DNA of 64,000 bases from Zeaxanthinibacter enoshimensis (GCF_004362865.1 NZ_SNYI01000001.1:930001-994000); one strand, 5' to 3'. Positions 35,969-45,121 are shown, numbered from the stretch's first letter. Notes: generated by a model from the sequence alone, not told the origin. Numbers and translations are program-made.

Positions 35969-36964
35969 TCAGATCTTTACGACCATCTTACCTTTATTCT
36001 TCCCGGAGAACAGGTCCATAAAGGCCTGGGGAATATTTTCAAATCCTTCTACAATAGTTTCTTCATAGGTCAGCTTGCCTTCCTTTAACCACCCTGCGAG
36101 CGCATTGATGGCTTCGGGGAAGTGTTCGGCGTAATTCGAAACTATAAATCCCTGCATCAGCGCGCTGTTCTTGATCAGGAAGGGTTGAACACTTATGCTT
36201 TTGGGGATCGAGGTTTCATTATATACGGAAATTGCCCCGCAGATCACCATACGGGCAAATTTGTTGATATGGAATAATACCGCATCAGAGATCTCACCAC
36301 CTACGTTATCAAAATAGATATCGATCCCGTCAGGGCAGGCTTCTCCCAGAGCGGCCCGCATGTCTTCAGTGGTTTTGTAATTGATGCCTACATCAAAACC
36401 AAATTCCTTCTTCAGCAGCTCGATCTTCTCATCTGTACCGGCAATACCTACTACCCGTAACCCCATGATCTTCCCTATCTGGCCAACTACACTTCCTACG
36501 GCACCTGCAGCCCCCGAAACGACAAGAGTTTCTCCTTTTTCCGGCTTTCCTATCCTCATTAAACCCAGGTAGGCTGTAAGTCCGGTTAGTCCAAGTACAC
36601 CGAGGTAGGCAGAGAGCGGTGCTTTGTCCGGGTTTACTTTATGCAGACCTTCCCCGTCGCTGACCAGTTCTTTTTTCCACGGTAGCCGGCCGCTGACATA
36701 ATCGCCTTTCTTGAAATTTTCGTTTTTGGATTCCATGACTTCCGCCACTATACCGGAATCTATTGGTTCCCCAACTTTAAACGGAGGGATATAGGATTTA
36801 GCATCGTTCATCCTTCCCCTGAGGTAAGGGTCTACGGAAACATACCTGGATTTCAGGAGCATTTCACCCTCTCCCGGTTGCGGTACCTCTTCATGTATAA
36901 ATTGAAAATTTGAATCCTTGGGCGTCCCTTGTGGCCTGCTTTTTAAAATAATTGTATTACTCAT
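35969..36964 (-). CDS. NADP-dependent alkenal/curcumin reductase-type oxidoreductase (MDR)
   Basis: A 331-residue zinc-free medium-chain reductase of the LTB4-dehydrogenase/CurA type. Marks are VSVDPYLRGRMN near the start, the nucleotide motif SGAAGAVGSVVGQIGK (about 150-165), FDNVGGEISD and the final ...GKMVVKI. It reduces alpha,beta-unsaturated carbonyls with NADPH and so detoxifies lipid-peroxidation products. It is the last gene of a long same-strand run beginning at 43776; the gap to the AsmA-like gene upstream is 23 bases. Confidence 0.92.
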   Translation of the reverse strand: MSNTIILKSRPQGTPKDSNFQFIHEEVPQPGEGEMLLKSRYVSVDPYLRGRMNDAKSYIPPFKVGEPIDSGIVAEVMESKNENFKKGDYVSGRLPWKKELVSDGEGLHKVNPDKAPLSAYLGVLGLTGLTAYLGLMRIGKPEKGETLVVSGAAGAVGSVVGQIGKIMGLRVVGIAGTDEKIELLKKEFGFDVGINYKTTEDMRAALGEACPDGIDIYFDNVGGEISDAVLFHINKFARMVICGAISVYNETSIPKSISVQPFLIKNSALMQGFIVSNYAEHFPEAINALAGWLKEGKLTYEETIVEGFENIPQAFMDLFSGKNKGKMVVKI

Positions 36965-36987
36965 AATATTGGATCGTATTCTGTAAG

Positions 36988-38619
36988 TTACGGTTTTATT
37001 GTCTCTTTCATTCCCCCAAGGAGGCTGCCGGTCAATTGATTGATGGTGCCACTCCAGGGTTTAATATCAAATCGCATGGGAACCGTTTTCAGGTTATTTC
37101 CAACCGGGTTATTCTGCCGGATAAGGATATTGGCAATAAACGTATTGAACCACTTGTTCCCGTTCCCATCATTTTCCAGGATTTTGAGTTTTATTTCGTC
37201 ATACCTCATGGCCATTCTTCCTTCACAGGTCTGACCGTTGCAGTAAGAGTTAAAGTCGATTCCCCTTCCCTTCCCCTGGGTGAACCTGACCTTGGTCAGG
37301 GGTTCAAATACGGGGTTGAGACGGGTATAATCAAAAGCCCCGATCTCTCCCCGGAATTTAAAGCCCTCGTATTCCTTATAGGGAAACTCCAGCCAGATGT
37401 CAAAATCGGCAATCTGCTGGAATACCCCGGAAATCTCTATTTCCAGGGGGTCAGTGGACCGGTTATTAAAATAGGGTGACCTGAGTTGGGTAGCTGTAAG
37501 GCCGATGTCATTAATTTGGATCCTCAGGAAATCCCTGTCGGTATTAATAAACTCGCGATAGGTAAGTTCCCCATGTTTCACCTTTAGCAAAGGAATGTAT
37601 ATAGGAAGGGCTGAGGCAACCAGCGCCTGTTGGGGAAGTTGTGGTTGCTTCAGGGTATCCTTTGGTTGTTTATGGTCTTTGTAGACTTGTAGTAAGGCTG
37701 AATCTACCTCAACGCTATCTGCGATAAATAAACCACGGTGCAGAAGCTCATCAAACCTGAATCCGTGGGCCTGCAGGGTAGACAATTTGCCTTTGTAAAC
37801 ATCTTTACCCAACCGGTAAGAAGAAGCCAGGTCATAGGTGTTGGTCGTAGGTTCAAGGCCAAGGCCATGGATGCGCAATAACCGGCTTTTTTTATCAAAA
37901 TGAAGCGTATCGTAAGACAAACTGTAATTTGCCTTATCAAATTCTAACTCCTGATTGATCATCCGGAGATTAAGTCCCGAGGTATTCAGTTTCATTAACC
38001 TCTTTTTACTTTTTTCGGGTTCCAGGATCAACCCGTTCACTGCGAGAGACCTGCCGCGGTAGTGCTGCAGGGTGTCTGCGGTACTATCGTTGAGGATACG
38101 GAAAGAGGCCCGGTCTATGTTGATGGTACCCAGATCGATCTCCTGTACCCCGAGGAACGCGATAGAATCCCAGACCGGGTGCGGTACAAGGTCCCCCTGC
38201 TGTTCCTCCTTTTGTTTCTCGGTGCGTTGATGCATGCTTAGATCCAGACCGGTAATAGTAAAGCCTGTGGTTTGGAATTTTCTGCGGATAAGAATATTGT
38301 ATAGGTTGAACCCTTTCAGGGAAAGGCTGTCCAGGGTTAGCTTCAGTAGCTGGGGAGAGTTTTCCTTTCCTTCCTGGTATGCCTTGATATCCGCGCTGTC
38401 CTGGTGAATACGGAGCTGATCAATATTCATATTGCCCCCGTAAATGTTAACGTTCAGGCCATGCATCCCCCAGCTGAGGTCATGCTTGGTCTTAAGTTTG
38501 TCCAACTCGGTCTCTACTGCGTTGCGTACAACGTGGGTGACGATAAAATTGGCACTCAGCAGTAATACGGCTATCACCCCAATCAGGACAAATAACCAGG
38601 TCTTCCATTTTTTAAACAT
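36988..38619 (-). CDS. AsmA/DUF748-like inner-membrane-anchored protein
   Basis: A 543-residue protein. The ATG at 38619 opens a membrane anchor (MFKKWKTWLFVLIGVIAVLLLSANFIV); longer frames add a leader. The rest is a run of beta-strands of the form LKLTLDSLSLKGFNLYNIL, ITGLDLSMHQ, INIDRASFRILND, FTIENIVLD..., typical of AsmA-like/DUF748 proteins that build long hydrophobic grooves for lipid transport between membranes. The length fits a mid-size member. The exact role is unknown. Confidence 0.7.
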   Translation of the reverse strand: MFKKWKTWLFVLIGVIAVLLLSANFIVTHVVRNAVETELDKLKTKHDLSWGMHGLNVNIYGGNMNIDQLRIHQDSADIKAYQEGKENSPQLLKLTLDSLSLKGFNLYNILIRRKFQTTGFTITGLDLSMHQRTEKQKEEQQGDLVPHPVWDSIAFLGVQEIDLGTINIDRASFRILNDSTADTLQHYRGRSLAVNGLILEPEKSKKRLMKLNTSGLNLRMINQELEFDKANYSLSYDTLHFDKKSRLLRIHGLGLEPTTNTYDLASSYRLGKDVYKGKLSTLQAHGFRFDELLHRGLFIADSVEVDSALLQVYKDHKQPKDTLKQPQLPQQALVASALPIYIPLLKVKHGELTYREFINTDRDFLRIQINDIGLTATQLRSPYFNNRSTDPLEIEISGVFQQIADFDIWLEFPYKEYEGFKFRGEIGAFDYTRLNPVFEPLTKVRFTQGKGRGIDFNSYCNGQTCEGRMAMRYDEIKLKILENDGNGNKWFNTFIANILIRQNNPVGNNLKTVPMRFDIKPWSGTINQLTGSLLGGMKETIKP

Positions 38620-38691
38620 GGTGAAAAGGTAGGTATAACACAGGATGAGGCTTAATCTGAAACCGTAAATAACGAACGGCATAGCTGGAAA

Positions 38692-39159
38692 TCAAACCGA
38701 TCGCAGTAGTTTTTTTATCAGGACGATCTGTCCTAAGTGGTAATAGGTGTGTTCGATGATCCCGCTTAGGTTCCTGTAGTAACTCCCGTATTTCCTATCC
38801 ACAAAAACCTGGTAAATCTGATCATCTTCTAAGCCCGCAATAGCATTGGAGAAAGCTTCCGCTTCTGCCCATATCTTTTGGATAAAGGTTTCCCATTCAT
38901 CCTGCTTTGATATAGGAGGAAGATCAAAGCTGTATTTGTCATGGGCATCCAGTTCGCCTCCTTCAAGCACTTGAAGTGTTGCTTTTACAAAAAAATGTAT
39001 GTGGTAGGTAAGGGAGGCGATGCTGTTCAGGTCCCCGATCTTTGCAGTTGCTTCCTGTACACTGAGATCTGCCAGTTGTTCCTTTAAATGTACGTCTGTC
39101 CAGTTACCTCCAAAATAGGCCTGGGCGAAATGTTCTGAGATTTGCTTACTGAGGGTCAT
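38692..39159 (-). CDS. DinB-fold protein (DUF1572-like)
   Basis: A 155-residue four-helix protein with metal-binding histidine spacing of the DinB superfamily: LTYHIHFF (His near 54) and GIIEHTYYHLGQI (two His near 135-139). These proteins bind a metal and include bacillithiol or mycothiol transferases. It lies 17 bases after a VOC protein on the same strand, in a run of small detoxification genes, so a thiol- or electrophile-related role is plausible but unproven. Confidence 0.88.
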   Translation of the reverse strand: MTLSKQISEHFAQAYFGGNWTDVHLKEQLADLSVQEATAKIGDLNSIASLTYHIHFFVKATLQVLEGGELDAHDKYSFDLPPISKQDEWETFIQKIWAEAEAFSNAIAGLEDDQIYQVFVDRKYGSYYRNLSGIIEHTYYHLGQIVLIKKLLRSV

Positions 39160-39176
39160 ACATCACCTGGTTTGGT

Positions 39177-40013
39177 TCAGGTATTTTTTAATTCAGCAAT
39201 TTCTAGTTTCTGCATCTTTAGCAGACGCTTCATGACTTCCTCTGCCCGATCCGGGTCAGAGAGCAGGGATGGTAGTTCGGCCGGAATTACCTGCCATGAC
39301 AGTCCGTATTTGTCTTCCAGCCAACCACACTGGCTATAGGCTCCTTCTTTCCCAAGTTCTTCCCAGTACTTGTCCAGTTCCTGCTGGTCCTTACATTCGA
39401 GTACGAAGGAATTGCCGGGACTGAAATCAAATTCGGCCGGCATCGGGTTACTCATAATATTAAAGATCACATCCCGGATCCTGAACTGTGCAAAGAGCAG
39501 GGTTCCTCCGGGCATATCATGGCCCGGGGGATATGGAGATTCCATTAAAAATCGGGAAGGATCGAAGATCCCGGTATAGAAATCACGGGCTTCTTTCACT
39601 GCGAGTTTTTTCTCGTTAGAAAACAACAGTGCAGGAACTATTTTCTGATCAGAACGGATGTCATCGATGTCCAGCTGCCAGTTCACCCCGAACTTATCCT
39701 GCACCCAGGCATAACGGGAGGTCCAATCGTAGGTGTCAAGAGGCATCAGTACACTCCCGCCTTCTGATAATTCAGCATACAGCCGGTCTATTTCCTTTTC
39801 ACTACCGCAATAGACAAAATAGGAAACCGCAGCACTAGGGCTGAATGCCGGGCCACCCTGCAAAAGCATAAAACGGGTGCCGTTGAGGTCAATTTCTATA
39901 ACGGGATCCCTTTTTGAAAGGTAATGGCTGTTCGGAAATACCTGCGTGTAAAATGCGGCAGCCTCCTGTGCATCCTCTTTAAACCATATACAGGGATAAA
40001 TATTTGTATCCAT
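39177..40013 (-). CDS. VOC family protein, tandem PhnB-like (glyoxalase fold)
   Basis: The 278-residue protein has two VOC/PhnB-like domains (about 1-135 and 145-260). The first begins YPCIWFKEDAQEAAAFYTQVFP, and both halves carry the WQ.D/IP turn (NWQLDIDDI; SWQVIPAEL). Such proteins are annotated as 3-demethylubiquinone-9 3-methyltransferase-like, but the fold alone does not give the activity. It starts seven bases after the upstream ABM lipoprotein's stop, so it is in an operon. Confidence 0.87.
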   Translation of the reverse strand: MDTNIYPCIWFKEDAQEAAAFYTQVFPNSHYLSKRDPVIEIDLNGTRFMLLQGGPAFSPSAAVSYFVYCGSEKEIDRLYAELSEGGSVLMPLDTYDWTSRYAWVQDKFGVNWQLDIDDIRSDQKIVPALLFSNEKKLAVKEARDFYTGIFDPSRFLMESPYPPGHDMPGGTLLFAQFRIRDVIFNIMSNPMPAEFDFSPGNSFVLECKDQQELDKYWEELGKEGAYSQCGWLEDKYGLSWQVIPAELPSLLSDPDRAEEVMKRLLKMQKLEIAELKNT

Positions 40014-40020
40014 TATATGT

Positions 40021-40401
40021 TTAGTCTAATACCTCGTTGATCTTCCAAAAGGATATCTGAGGTGGTCCTGCCAGGAATTCACCGGCCTTATCACGAAATT
40101 TCTTCAGGTGTTCCGTCTGCATATGCTGATTCCTGTAATACGTGGCATCAGCCCATTCTTCATATAACATGATATTCGAATTGTCCTCAGGGTCTACCAG
40201 GAGGGTAATGGAAACAAAGTGCTCTTCCTTTTTCACCTCGGCCAGCAGTTCTTCCAGGGCTACAAGTGCGTCTACATTTTTATTGGGTTGGGTTTTGTAA
40301 GTGACCGTGACCATCAGGTGATTTTTTCGTTCTTCCAGGTTGGTGCAACCGGCCAGGAACAGCAGGGCAACAACAGGTAGTAAAAAAATTATACTTTTCA
40401 T
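40021..40401 (-). CDS. Antibiotic biosynthesis monooxygenase-like (ABM) lipoprotein
   Basis: The ATG at 40401 opens a lipoprotein signal with lipobox LFLAGC (Cys19). The mature part (about 105 residues) has the ABM ferredoxin-like fold pattern: MVTVTYKTQPNKNVDALVALEELLAEVKKE, LLVDPEDNSNIMLYEEWADATYYRNQHM, HLKKFRDKAGEFLAGPP. ABM domains are usually cytoplasmic and act on quinones or reactive species; a lipoprotein form is unusual. It lies upstream of the PhnB-like gene by seven bases. Confidence 0.83.
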   Translation of the reverse strand: MKSIIFLLPVVALLFLAGCTNLEERKNHLMVTVTYKTQPNKNVDALVALEELLAEVKKEEHFVSITLLVDPEDNSNIMLYEEWADATYYRNQHMQTEHLKKFRDKAGEFLAGPPQISFWKINEVLD

Positions 40402-40490
40402 AAGGTGGTGTTTAACTACGATTAAAGATAGGGTATTTTCTGCCATTCAGTGGTTATAGAAAAGGTAAATGCCCCAGGTGAAATGCACAG

Positions 40491-40853
40491 CTAAGCCCGC
40501 GTTTCCAATTGCCTTTCTTCCCTGATCTCCCCAATATGATAATAGGCAATGATCTCCCTGATAAGATTATTTTCAAAGTAATACCATTCACTTACTTCTA
40601 ATTCAAAATCATCCTGTACCGCCTGGTACCGGACACAGGCTTTAGCTTCCTCGTAAACGGCGTCCTTAATAATGAAATCGTATCCCAGGAATTTATCCTT
40701 ATTCTGTATTACGGTATTCATATATGTCTTCCTGCCTTTTATGGTGCCAAATGGACTGGTATGGCAAAAATCTTCTGTTAATGGTAGTTCCAGGAAACTT
40801 CCATTCTTCCATTTACTGAACCACAGTTTCACTAATTCTTCTGTTTTCATCAT
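40491..40853 (-). CDS. SnoaL/NTF2-like protein
   Basis: A 120-residue protein with the SnoaL/nuclear-transport-factor-2 fold: ELVKLWFSKWKNGSFLEL, FCHTSPFGTIKGRKTYM, then VRYQAVQDDFELEVSEWYYFENNLIREIIAYYHIGEI. It has no catalytic residue that can be assigned. It overlaps the end of the upstream MDR gene (ATGA), so the two are co-translated. Confidence 0.85.
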   Translation of the reverse strand: MMKTEELVKLWFSKWKNGSFLELPLTEDFCHTSPFGTIKGRKTYMNTVIQNKDKFLGYDFIIKDAVYEEAKACVRYQAVQDDFELEVSEWYYFENNLIREIIAYYHIGEIREERQLETRA

Positions 40854-41824
40854 TGCTCATTATATACGTTTATAACAATCTTCCCTTTATGTTTTCCCTG
40901 CCCGAAACATTGGATAGCCTCAGCGGCTTTATCAAGGGGGAGTGGCCCGTGGATATAGGGCCGAATTTCATCGAAACGATAATGATGCAGGATCTTTTCT
41001 AATCCCTTGTTCGCTTCCAAAAAGAGGATGCGATATTTTTTCCCGGCGAAGGGACCGAGAAGGAAATTCATAATTCCACCCAGTAATAATTTTGACGGAG
41101 AGCCCCCGACGGTAATATATTGCCCACCTTTTTTTAATGCTCTGAAATACTGCCATGGAAACCGGTTAGTTTTCGGGTCAAGGATCAGGTCATATTCTTT
41201 GCCCTGGCGGGTAAAATCCTGTTGTTTGTAATCCAGTACCGCATCACAGCCTAACTGCCGCATCAGCTCAAATTTATCCCCACTGTCTACCCCTGTGACT
41301 TTTGCCTTATTGAGTTTCAGCAGTTGTACTGTAAAACACCCGAATCCTCCTCCGGCGCCATTGACAAGTACTTCCATACCTTCTTTGATTTCCCCATACA
41401 ATTGAATAGCCTGGTAGGCCAGTAATCCTGCATGAGGTAAACAGGCTGCATCTTTTGCACTGATCTCCCGGGGCTTTTTCCTGAGTGCCCTTTCATCAAT
41501 GCAGATATATTCCGCAAAACTCCCGGAACCATACTGGGAAATGTCTCCGAGAACTTCATCTCCCACTGCAAAAATACTGGCGTCAGGGCCAGTGGATTCC
41601 ACCACTCCCGATAGTTCCATACCAAGCTTAAGCTTTGGCTTCCATATCCCGAACAGCAAACGGTATAATCTTGGTTTTCCCCTCATAATACACCATTCGT
41701 AATCATTGACGGTACTGTAAAGAATCTTAACCAGTACTTCTTTCTTTTTTGGTACAGGTATAGGTATATCCGTGTACACCAGATTGTCCCCTTCTCCATA
41801 GCTGTCGATCAATATGGCTTTCAT
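40850..41824 (-). CDS. NAD(P)-dependent quinone/alkenal oxidoreductase (MDR)
   Basis: A 324-residue zinc-free MDR protein of the quinone-oxidoreductase branch. IPIPVPKKKEVLVKILYSTVNDYEW is a typical first part, GAGGGFGCFTVQLLK near 150 binds the nucleotide, and the final part reads FGQGKHKGKIVINV. It reduces quinones or unsaturated carbonyls. It is coupled to the NTF2-like gene downstream (four-base overlap) and lies 14 bases after an ankyrin gene. Confidence 0.9.
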   Translation of the reverse strand: MKAILIDSYGEGDNLVYTDIPIPVPKKKEVLVKILYSTVNDYEWCIMRGKPRLYRLLFGIWKPKLKLGMELSGVVESTGPDASIFAVGDEVLGDISQYGSGSFAEYICIDERALRKKPREISAKDAACLPHAGLLAYQAIQLYGEIKEGMEVLVNGAGGGFGCFTVQLLKLNKAKVTGVDSGDKFELMRQLGCDAVLDYKQQDFTRQGKEYDLILDPKTNRFPWQYFRALKKGGQYITVGGSPSKLLLGGIMNFLLGPFAGKKYRILFLEANKGLEKILHHYRFDEIRPYIHGPLPLDKAAEAIQCFGQGKHKGKIVINVYNEQ

Positions 41825-41838
41825 TCTCCTGTTTTAGA

Positions 41839-42564
41839 TTATTCCGGCAGGTATTCACCCAAAAGGTTCCAATCCATCCCGTTTCCCCAACCATGACCAT
41901 GGTCGCTTGTATTCCTCAAATGGGCTTCACTTATCCGGTGGTCACCGTAACTCAGCATCCTAAGAATATTTCCTGGACGAAGGTGTTCCGAAGCCCAGCT
42001 CAATGGTGAATTTTCATTGGCGTCTTTAATAGTCTTATCTGCGCCATTATCCAGAAGAAAACTAATAGTTTGTTCGTCGGCATAGGCGGCAGCCCTGTGG
42101 AGCGGGGTTTCTCCCTTGGTTCTGACATCGCGCATAAAAGCGGCTGTTTCCTGCCCGTTATTAGTTTTTGCATTAATATGTGCCCCTTTATCTACAAGCA
42201 GTTTTACTGTGTATAGATAATAGGGTCTGCCAGCTTTGGAAAGCGCATTGTGTAAAGGGGTTTCTCCTGTACCGGGCACTTTATAATTAACATCAGCTCC
42301 CTGGGAAATCAGGAAATCGCAGACTTTCCAATGACCGAAAAAAGCTGCATTTCCCAGTTCAATATCCAGGTTAATGCTTTCAAGGTTGCCTCCCTGTTCA
42401 ATTATTGCCCTCAGGGCCGTGGTATCGTTGTAATAGACCAACCATTGTAGTGGTTTAACCTGGCCCTGCTTTAGGATCTCCTGCCAGTCGGGTATAGCGA
42501 GAAGCCGAAAGATATAATCTGTCCTTCCTTTACTGATTGAGGTAATTATATTCTCGGTAGTCAA
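41839..42564 (-). CDS. Ankyrin-repeat protein
   Basis: A 241-residue cytoplasmic protein with about five ankyrin repeats: TALRAIIEQGGNLESINL, GNAAFFGHWKVCDFLISQGADVNY, ETPLHNALSK...LLVDKGAHINAK, ETPLHRAAAYADEQTISFLLDNGADKTIKD and ENSPLSWASE. The start is a TTG at 42564: an in-frame stop lies three codons before it and no ATG is available. It begins six bases after the serine hydrolase stop. A role in binding partners is inferred only. Confidence 0.85.
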   Translation of the reverse strand: MTTENIITSISKGRTDYIFRLLAIPDWQEILKQGQVKPLQWLVYYNDTTALRAIIEQGGNLESINLDIELGNAAFFGHWKVCDFLISQGADVNYKVPGTGETPLHNALSKAGRPYYLYTVKLLVDKGAHINAKTNNGQETAAFMRDVRTKGETPLHRAAAYADEQTISFLLDNGADKTIKDANENSPLSWASEHLRPGNILRMLSYGDHRISEAHLRNTSDHGHGWGNGMDWNLLGEYLPE

Positions 42565-42570
42565 AGCAGC

Positions 42571-43776
42571 TTAATTAGATGTATATAATAATTCTGAAAA
42601 CTGACGGAACAGTGCCCTTGTGCTTGGATGGTTAAAAGGGATATGCTGGGTGTAAATACTTGCCGCGATTCCTTTTTTATAATCAATGAAAAAGTAAGTA
42701 TTGTAATAACCGCCCCATCCCACTGTACCTTTACTTCGCCCGTAAGATTCAGGGGAATTATCTATCATAAAGGCCAGCCCCCATTTTGATTTGGCATCCA
42801 TCAACTCATTAAAATCACAGCAACTTCCAGGGGCAGCATAACGACCCGCAGGGTTCAGTGATATGTCTCCCACATGGTTTGTGATCATTTTATTTACAGT
42901 GTCCTCCGTCAGGATTCTTCCTCCCGGGAATCTCCCTTTGTTCAAAAGGCATAACAGGAGTTTAGTGTAATCGGCAGGAGAAGAAAAAAGACCACCGCCC
43001 CCATTGAAAGATGTGATGGGTTGTTCTGGAATACGGGGAGTTAATTCGACCAAATCTTCCTTACCGCTGGCACCCCTGTGCCCCCTGGATACAATCCGAT
43101 GATATAGTGAATCGGGAACATTAAAAAAGGTGCTGTTCATTTGCAGGGGTCCGGTGATATTAGCTTTAAAATATGTTTCCAATGATAGACCACTTATTTT
43201 TTCAACCAGTTTACCCACCCAGTCGGTACTGGTGCCATAAAGAAAATCGGTACCACTTTCAAACAACCTTGGTTTATCATCGTAAGACCAGTTCTCATGT
43301 TTAAATAATGCGGGGTCTACGGTATACCCATAGTACCCGAAACCAGCAGTATGGGTAAGCAAATGCCTCAGGGTGACCGGTTTTTTTGCGGGAATAAGGG
43401 AATCTCCCTGGAGGATAGGGATAGCGGCCATTTCCGGCATTAATCCTGAAAGGTCTTCATCGAGATCAAGGATGTCCTTCTCAACCAACTGCAGTGCTGC
43501 GATGCTCGTCAGCAATTTGGTCATGGATGCGATCCGAAAAATGTGATCGGAATCGACAGGTATATCTTCGTCCCAGATGGCATTGCCTTTTTCATATACT
43601 ATTTGATTGCCTTTCTCATCTACGGCAATGGCAACTACTGCAGGCAGCTCGGAAAGTTGAAATGCAGCATCCATGCGAGAAGTAAATTGTTCCGGGTCTG
43701 TGGATAGGAGAGAGGCCTGTGCATGGAGATGACAGGAGCAGAATACCAGCAGCAACAGAACGGCAAATGGATTCAT
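42571..43776 (-). CDS. Serine hydrolase of the class C beta-lactamase / D-peptidase fold
   Basis: The 401-residue exported protein has a signal peptide (MNPFAVLLLLVFCSCHLHAQ; the cysteines do not form a clear lipobox) and motifs SMTK (Ser in RIASMTKLLTS, near residue 80), YGTS (FLYGTSTDWVG) and GWGG (KGTVGWGGYYN). It is the first gene of the run that extends to 35969. The role may be peptidoglycan peptide or ester cleavage; not determinable. Confidence 0.88.
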   Translation of the reverse strand: MNPFAVLLLLVFCSCHLHAQASLLSTDPEQFTSRMDAAFQLSELPAVVAIAVDEKGNQIVYEKGNAIWDEDIPVDSDHIFRIASMTKLLTSIAALQLVEKDILDLDEDLSGLMPEMAAIPILQGDSLIPAKKPVTLRHLLTHTAGFGYYGYTVDPALFKHENWSYDDKPRLFESGTDFLYGTSTDWVGKLVEKISGLSLETYFKANITGPLQMNSTFFNVPDSLYHRIVSRGHRGASGKEDLVELTPRIPEQPITSFNGGGGLFSSPADYTKLLLCLLNKGRFPGGRILTEDTVNKMITNHVGDISLNPAGRYAAPGSCCDFNELMDAKSKWGLAFMIDNSPESYGRSKGTVGWGGYYNTYFFIDYKKGIAASIYTQHIPFNHPSTRALFRQFSELLYTSN

Positions 43777-43880
43777 TGATCCATATTTTATTTCAGGGTG
43801 TCCGCAGCGAAAGAATTATACAATGCAGTCCTTTATAAATATAATAAAATTAGCGTTTCAGAAACTGCGTCGTCCAAATG

Positions 43881-44792
43881 TCACACATGTAAATCGCCTT
43901 TCAGGTATTTTAAGCCGGAATCGCATACCACGGTGACGATCTTCTTTCCCGGGCCGATTTGGCGGGCACGTTGCAGGGCTGCCCACACATTTGCCCCAGA
44001 GGTAGCTCCGCCGAATATACCTTCCTTTTTTGCGAGATCATTTGCCGTACTATATGCATCTTCATCGGTGACCGCTATTACCTCATCAATCAGGTCTTTC
44101 CGCAAGATTGAAGGCACAAAGGATAATCCGATACCCTCCAATTTATGGGTTCCACTGGTATCCCCGCCCGAAATGTTCCTGACGTAGTAAGGTTCTACCG
44201 CAACGGTTCGCATCCCGGGGATCTTTTCCTTCAGGATCTCGCTGTTGCCGGATATACATCCACCACCCCCGACAGCCATAACAAATTCATCGATCCCGGT
44301 TCCCAATTCCTCGAGAATCTCATGCCCCATAGGGTGATATCCGCGTTTGTTATCCGGGTTGTTGATCTGGTCCGGCCAGAAGGTGTTTTCTTCCGCGATA
44401 AGTTCCTTGGCCCGAGCGATCATACGGTTGATCACTTCCCCGGTCAATTTTCCATTTTCAGCATGGATAAGTTCTACCGTAGCACCAAAGGCCTTCATAG
44501 TCTGTATCTTTTCTTCAGAAAAGCCGTTAGAGGAAACAAAATGGGCTTTATACCCTTTACGTGCACATACCATTGCCAGGGAGCTCCCGGTACTTCCCCC
44601 GGTATATTCTACCACGGTCATACCTCTTTTAAGTCTACCACTTTTTTCGGCACCCTCGATCATGGACAGTGCCATACGGTCTTTCATGCTACCCGTCAGG
44701 TTTGCGCCTTCAAATTTCACATAGATATCTGCGCAGTTTTTATCAGTAAGTTGTTCCAATCTGATCAATGGAGTATTTCCAATTCCTGTCAT
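43881..44792 (-). CDS. PLP-dependent cysteine-synthase-family protein
   Basis: A 303-residue fold-type II PLP enzyme. GSMKDR carries the PLP lysine (Lys37), EYTGGSTGSSLA binds the substrate carboxylate and phosphate, AVGGGGCISGNS is the phosphate cup, and CDSGLKYL is at the end. It lacks the N-terminal extension of CysK (usual 305-320) and has shifted consensus around the active site, as in the cysteine-synthase-like family annotated from Bacteroidota. It may make cysteine from O-acetylserine or act as a related beta-lyase or desulfhydrase. It begins five bases after a YjbR gene. Confidence 0.9.
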   Translation of the reverse strand: MTGIGNTPLIRLEQLTDKNCADIYVKFEGANLTGSMKDRMALSMIEGAEKSGRLKRGMTVVEYTGGSTGSSLAMVCARKGYKAHFVSSNGFSEEKIQTMKAFGATVELIHAENGKLTGEVINRMIARAKELIAEENTFWPDQINNPDNKRGYHPMGHEILEELGTGIDEFVMAVGGGGCISGNSEILKEKIPGMRTVAVEPYYVRNISGGDTSGTHKLEGIGLSFVPSILRKDLIDEVIAVTDEDAYSTANDLAKKEGIFGGATSGANVWAALQRARQIGPGKKIVTVVCDSGLKYLKGDLHV

Positions 44793-44797
44793 TTAGT

Positions 44798-45121
44798 TTA
44801 TGGCTTGGGTTTTAGAACCTGGTTATAAGCGGAGAGCAATGCCTCCAGTACAATTTTTTCAGATAGATTATTCACTACAAATGTGGTCGCCCCTTTTTCA
44901 CCCCATTTATTGGGTACCGGGTAGATGTTCCCGGGATCTATCCGGCAAAAAACCGTCTGTTCTTCCGGGGTGAGAAATATGTTGGCGGTTTCGTCTTTCG
45001 GAAGAAAGGTTGCGAACATGCGCTTCCCTGTAATCCTGTAGCCCATCCGCTCAAAATGCGGGCGTTCTTCAGAATTGGGAAAGGATAATGCCAATTCACG
45101 GAACCTATTACTTTTTTCCAT
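44798..45121 (-). CDS. MmcQ/YjbR family protein
   Basis: A 107-residue protein with the YjbR pattern ELALSFPNSEERPHFERMGYRITGKRMFATFLPKDE and ...WGEKGATTFVVNNLSEKIVLEALLSAYNQV. Solved members have a double-wing, CyaY-like fold and are thought to bind DNA; no function is proven. It sits five bases upstream of the PLP enzyme, so the two are in one operon. Confidence 0.88.
   Translation of the reverse strand: MEKSNRFRELALSFPNSEERPHFERMGYRITGKRMFATFLPKDETANIFLTPEEQTVFCRIDPGNIYPVPNKWGEKGATTFVVNNLSEKIVLEALLSAYNQVLKPKP

Noticed and set aside
44145-44828. Open frame of 227 codons on the plus strand opposite the PLP enzyme
   Set aside because: It is an antisense shadow of the PLP enzyme and the start of the YjbR gene; no family features are seen.
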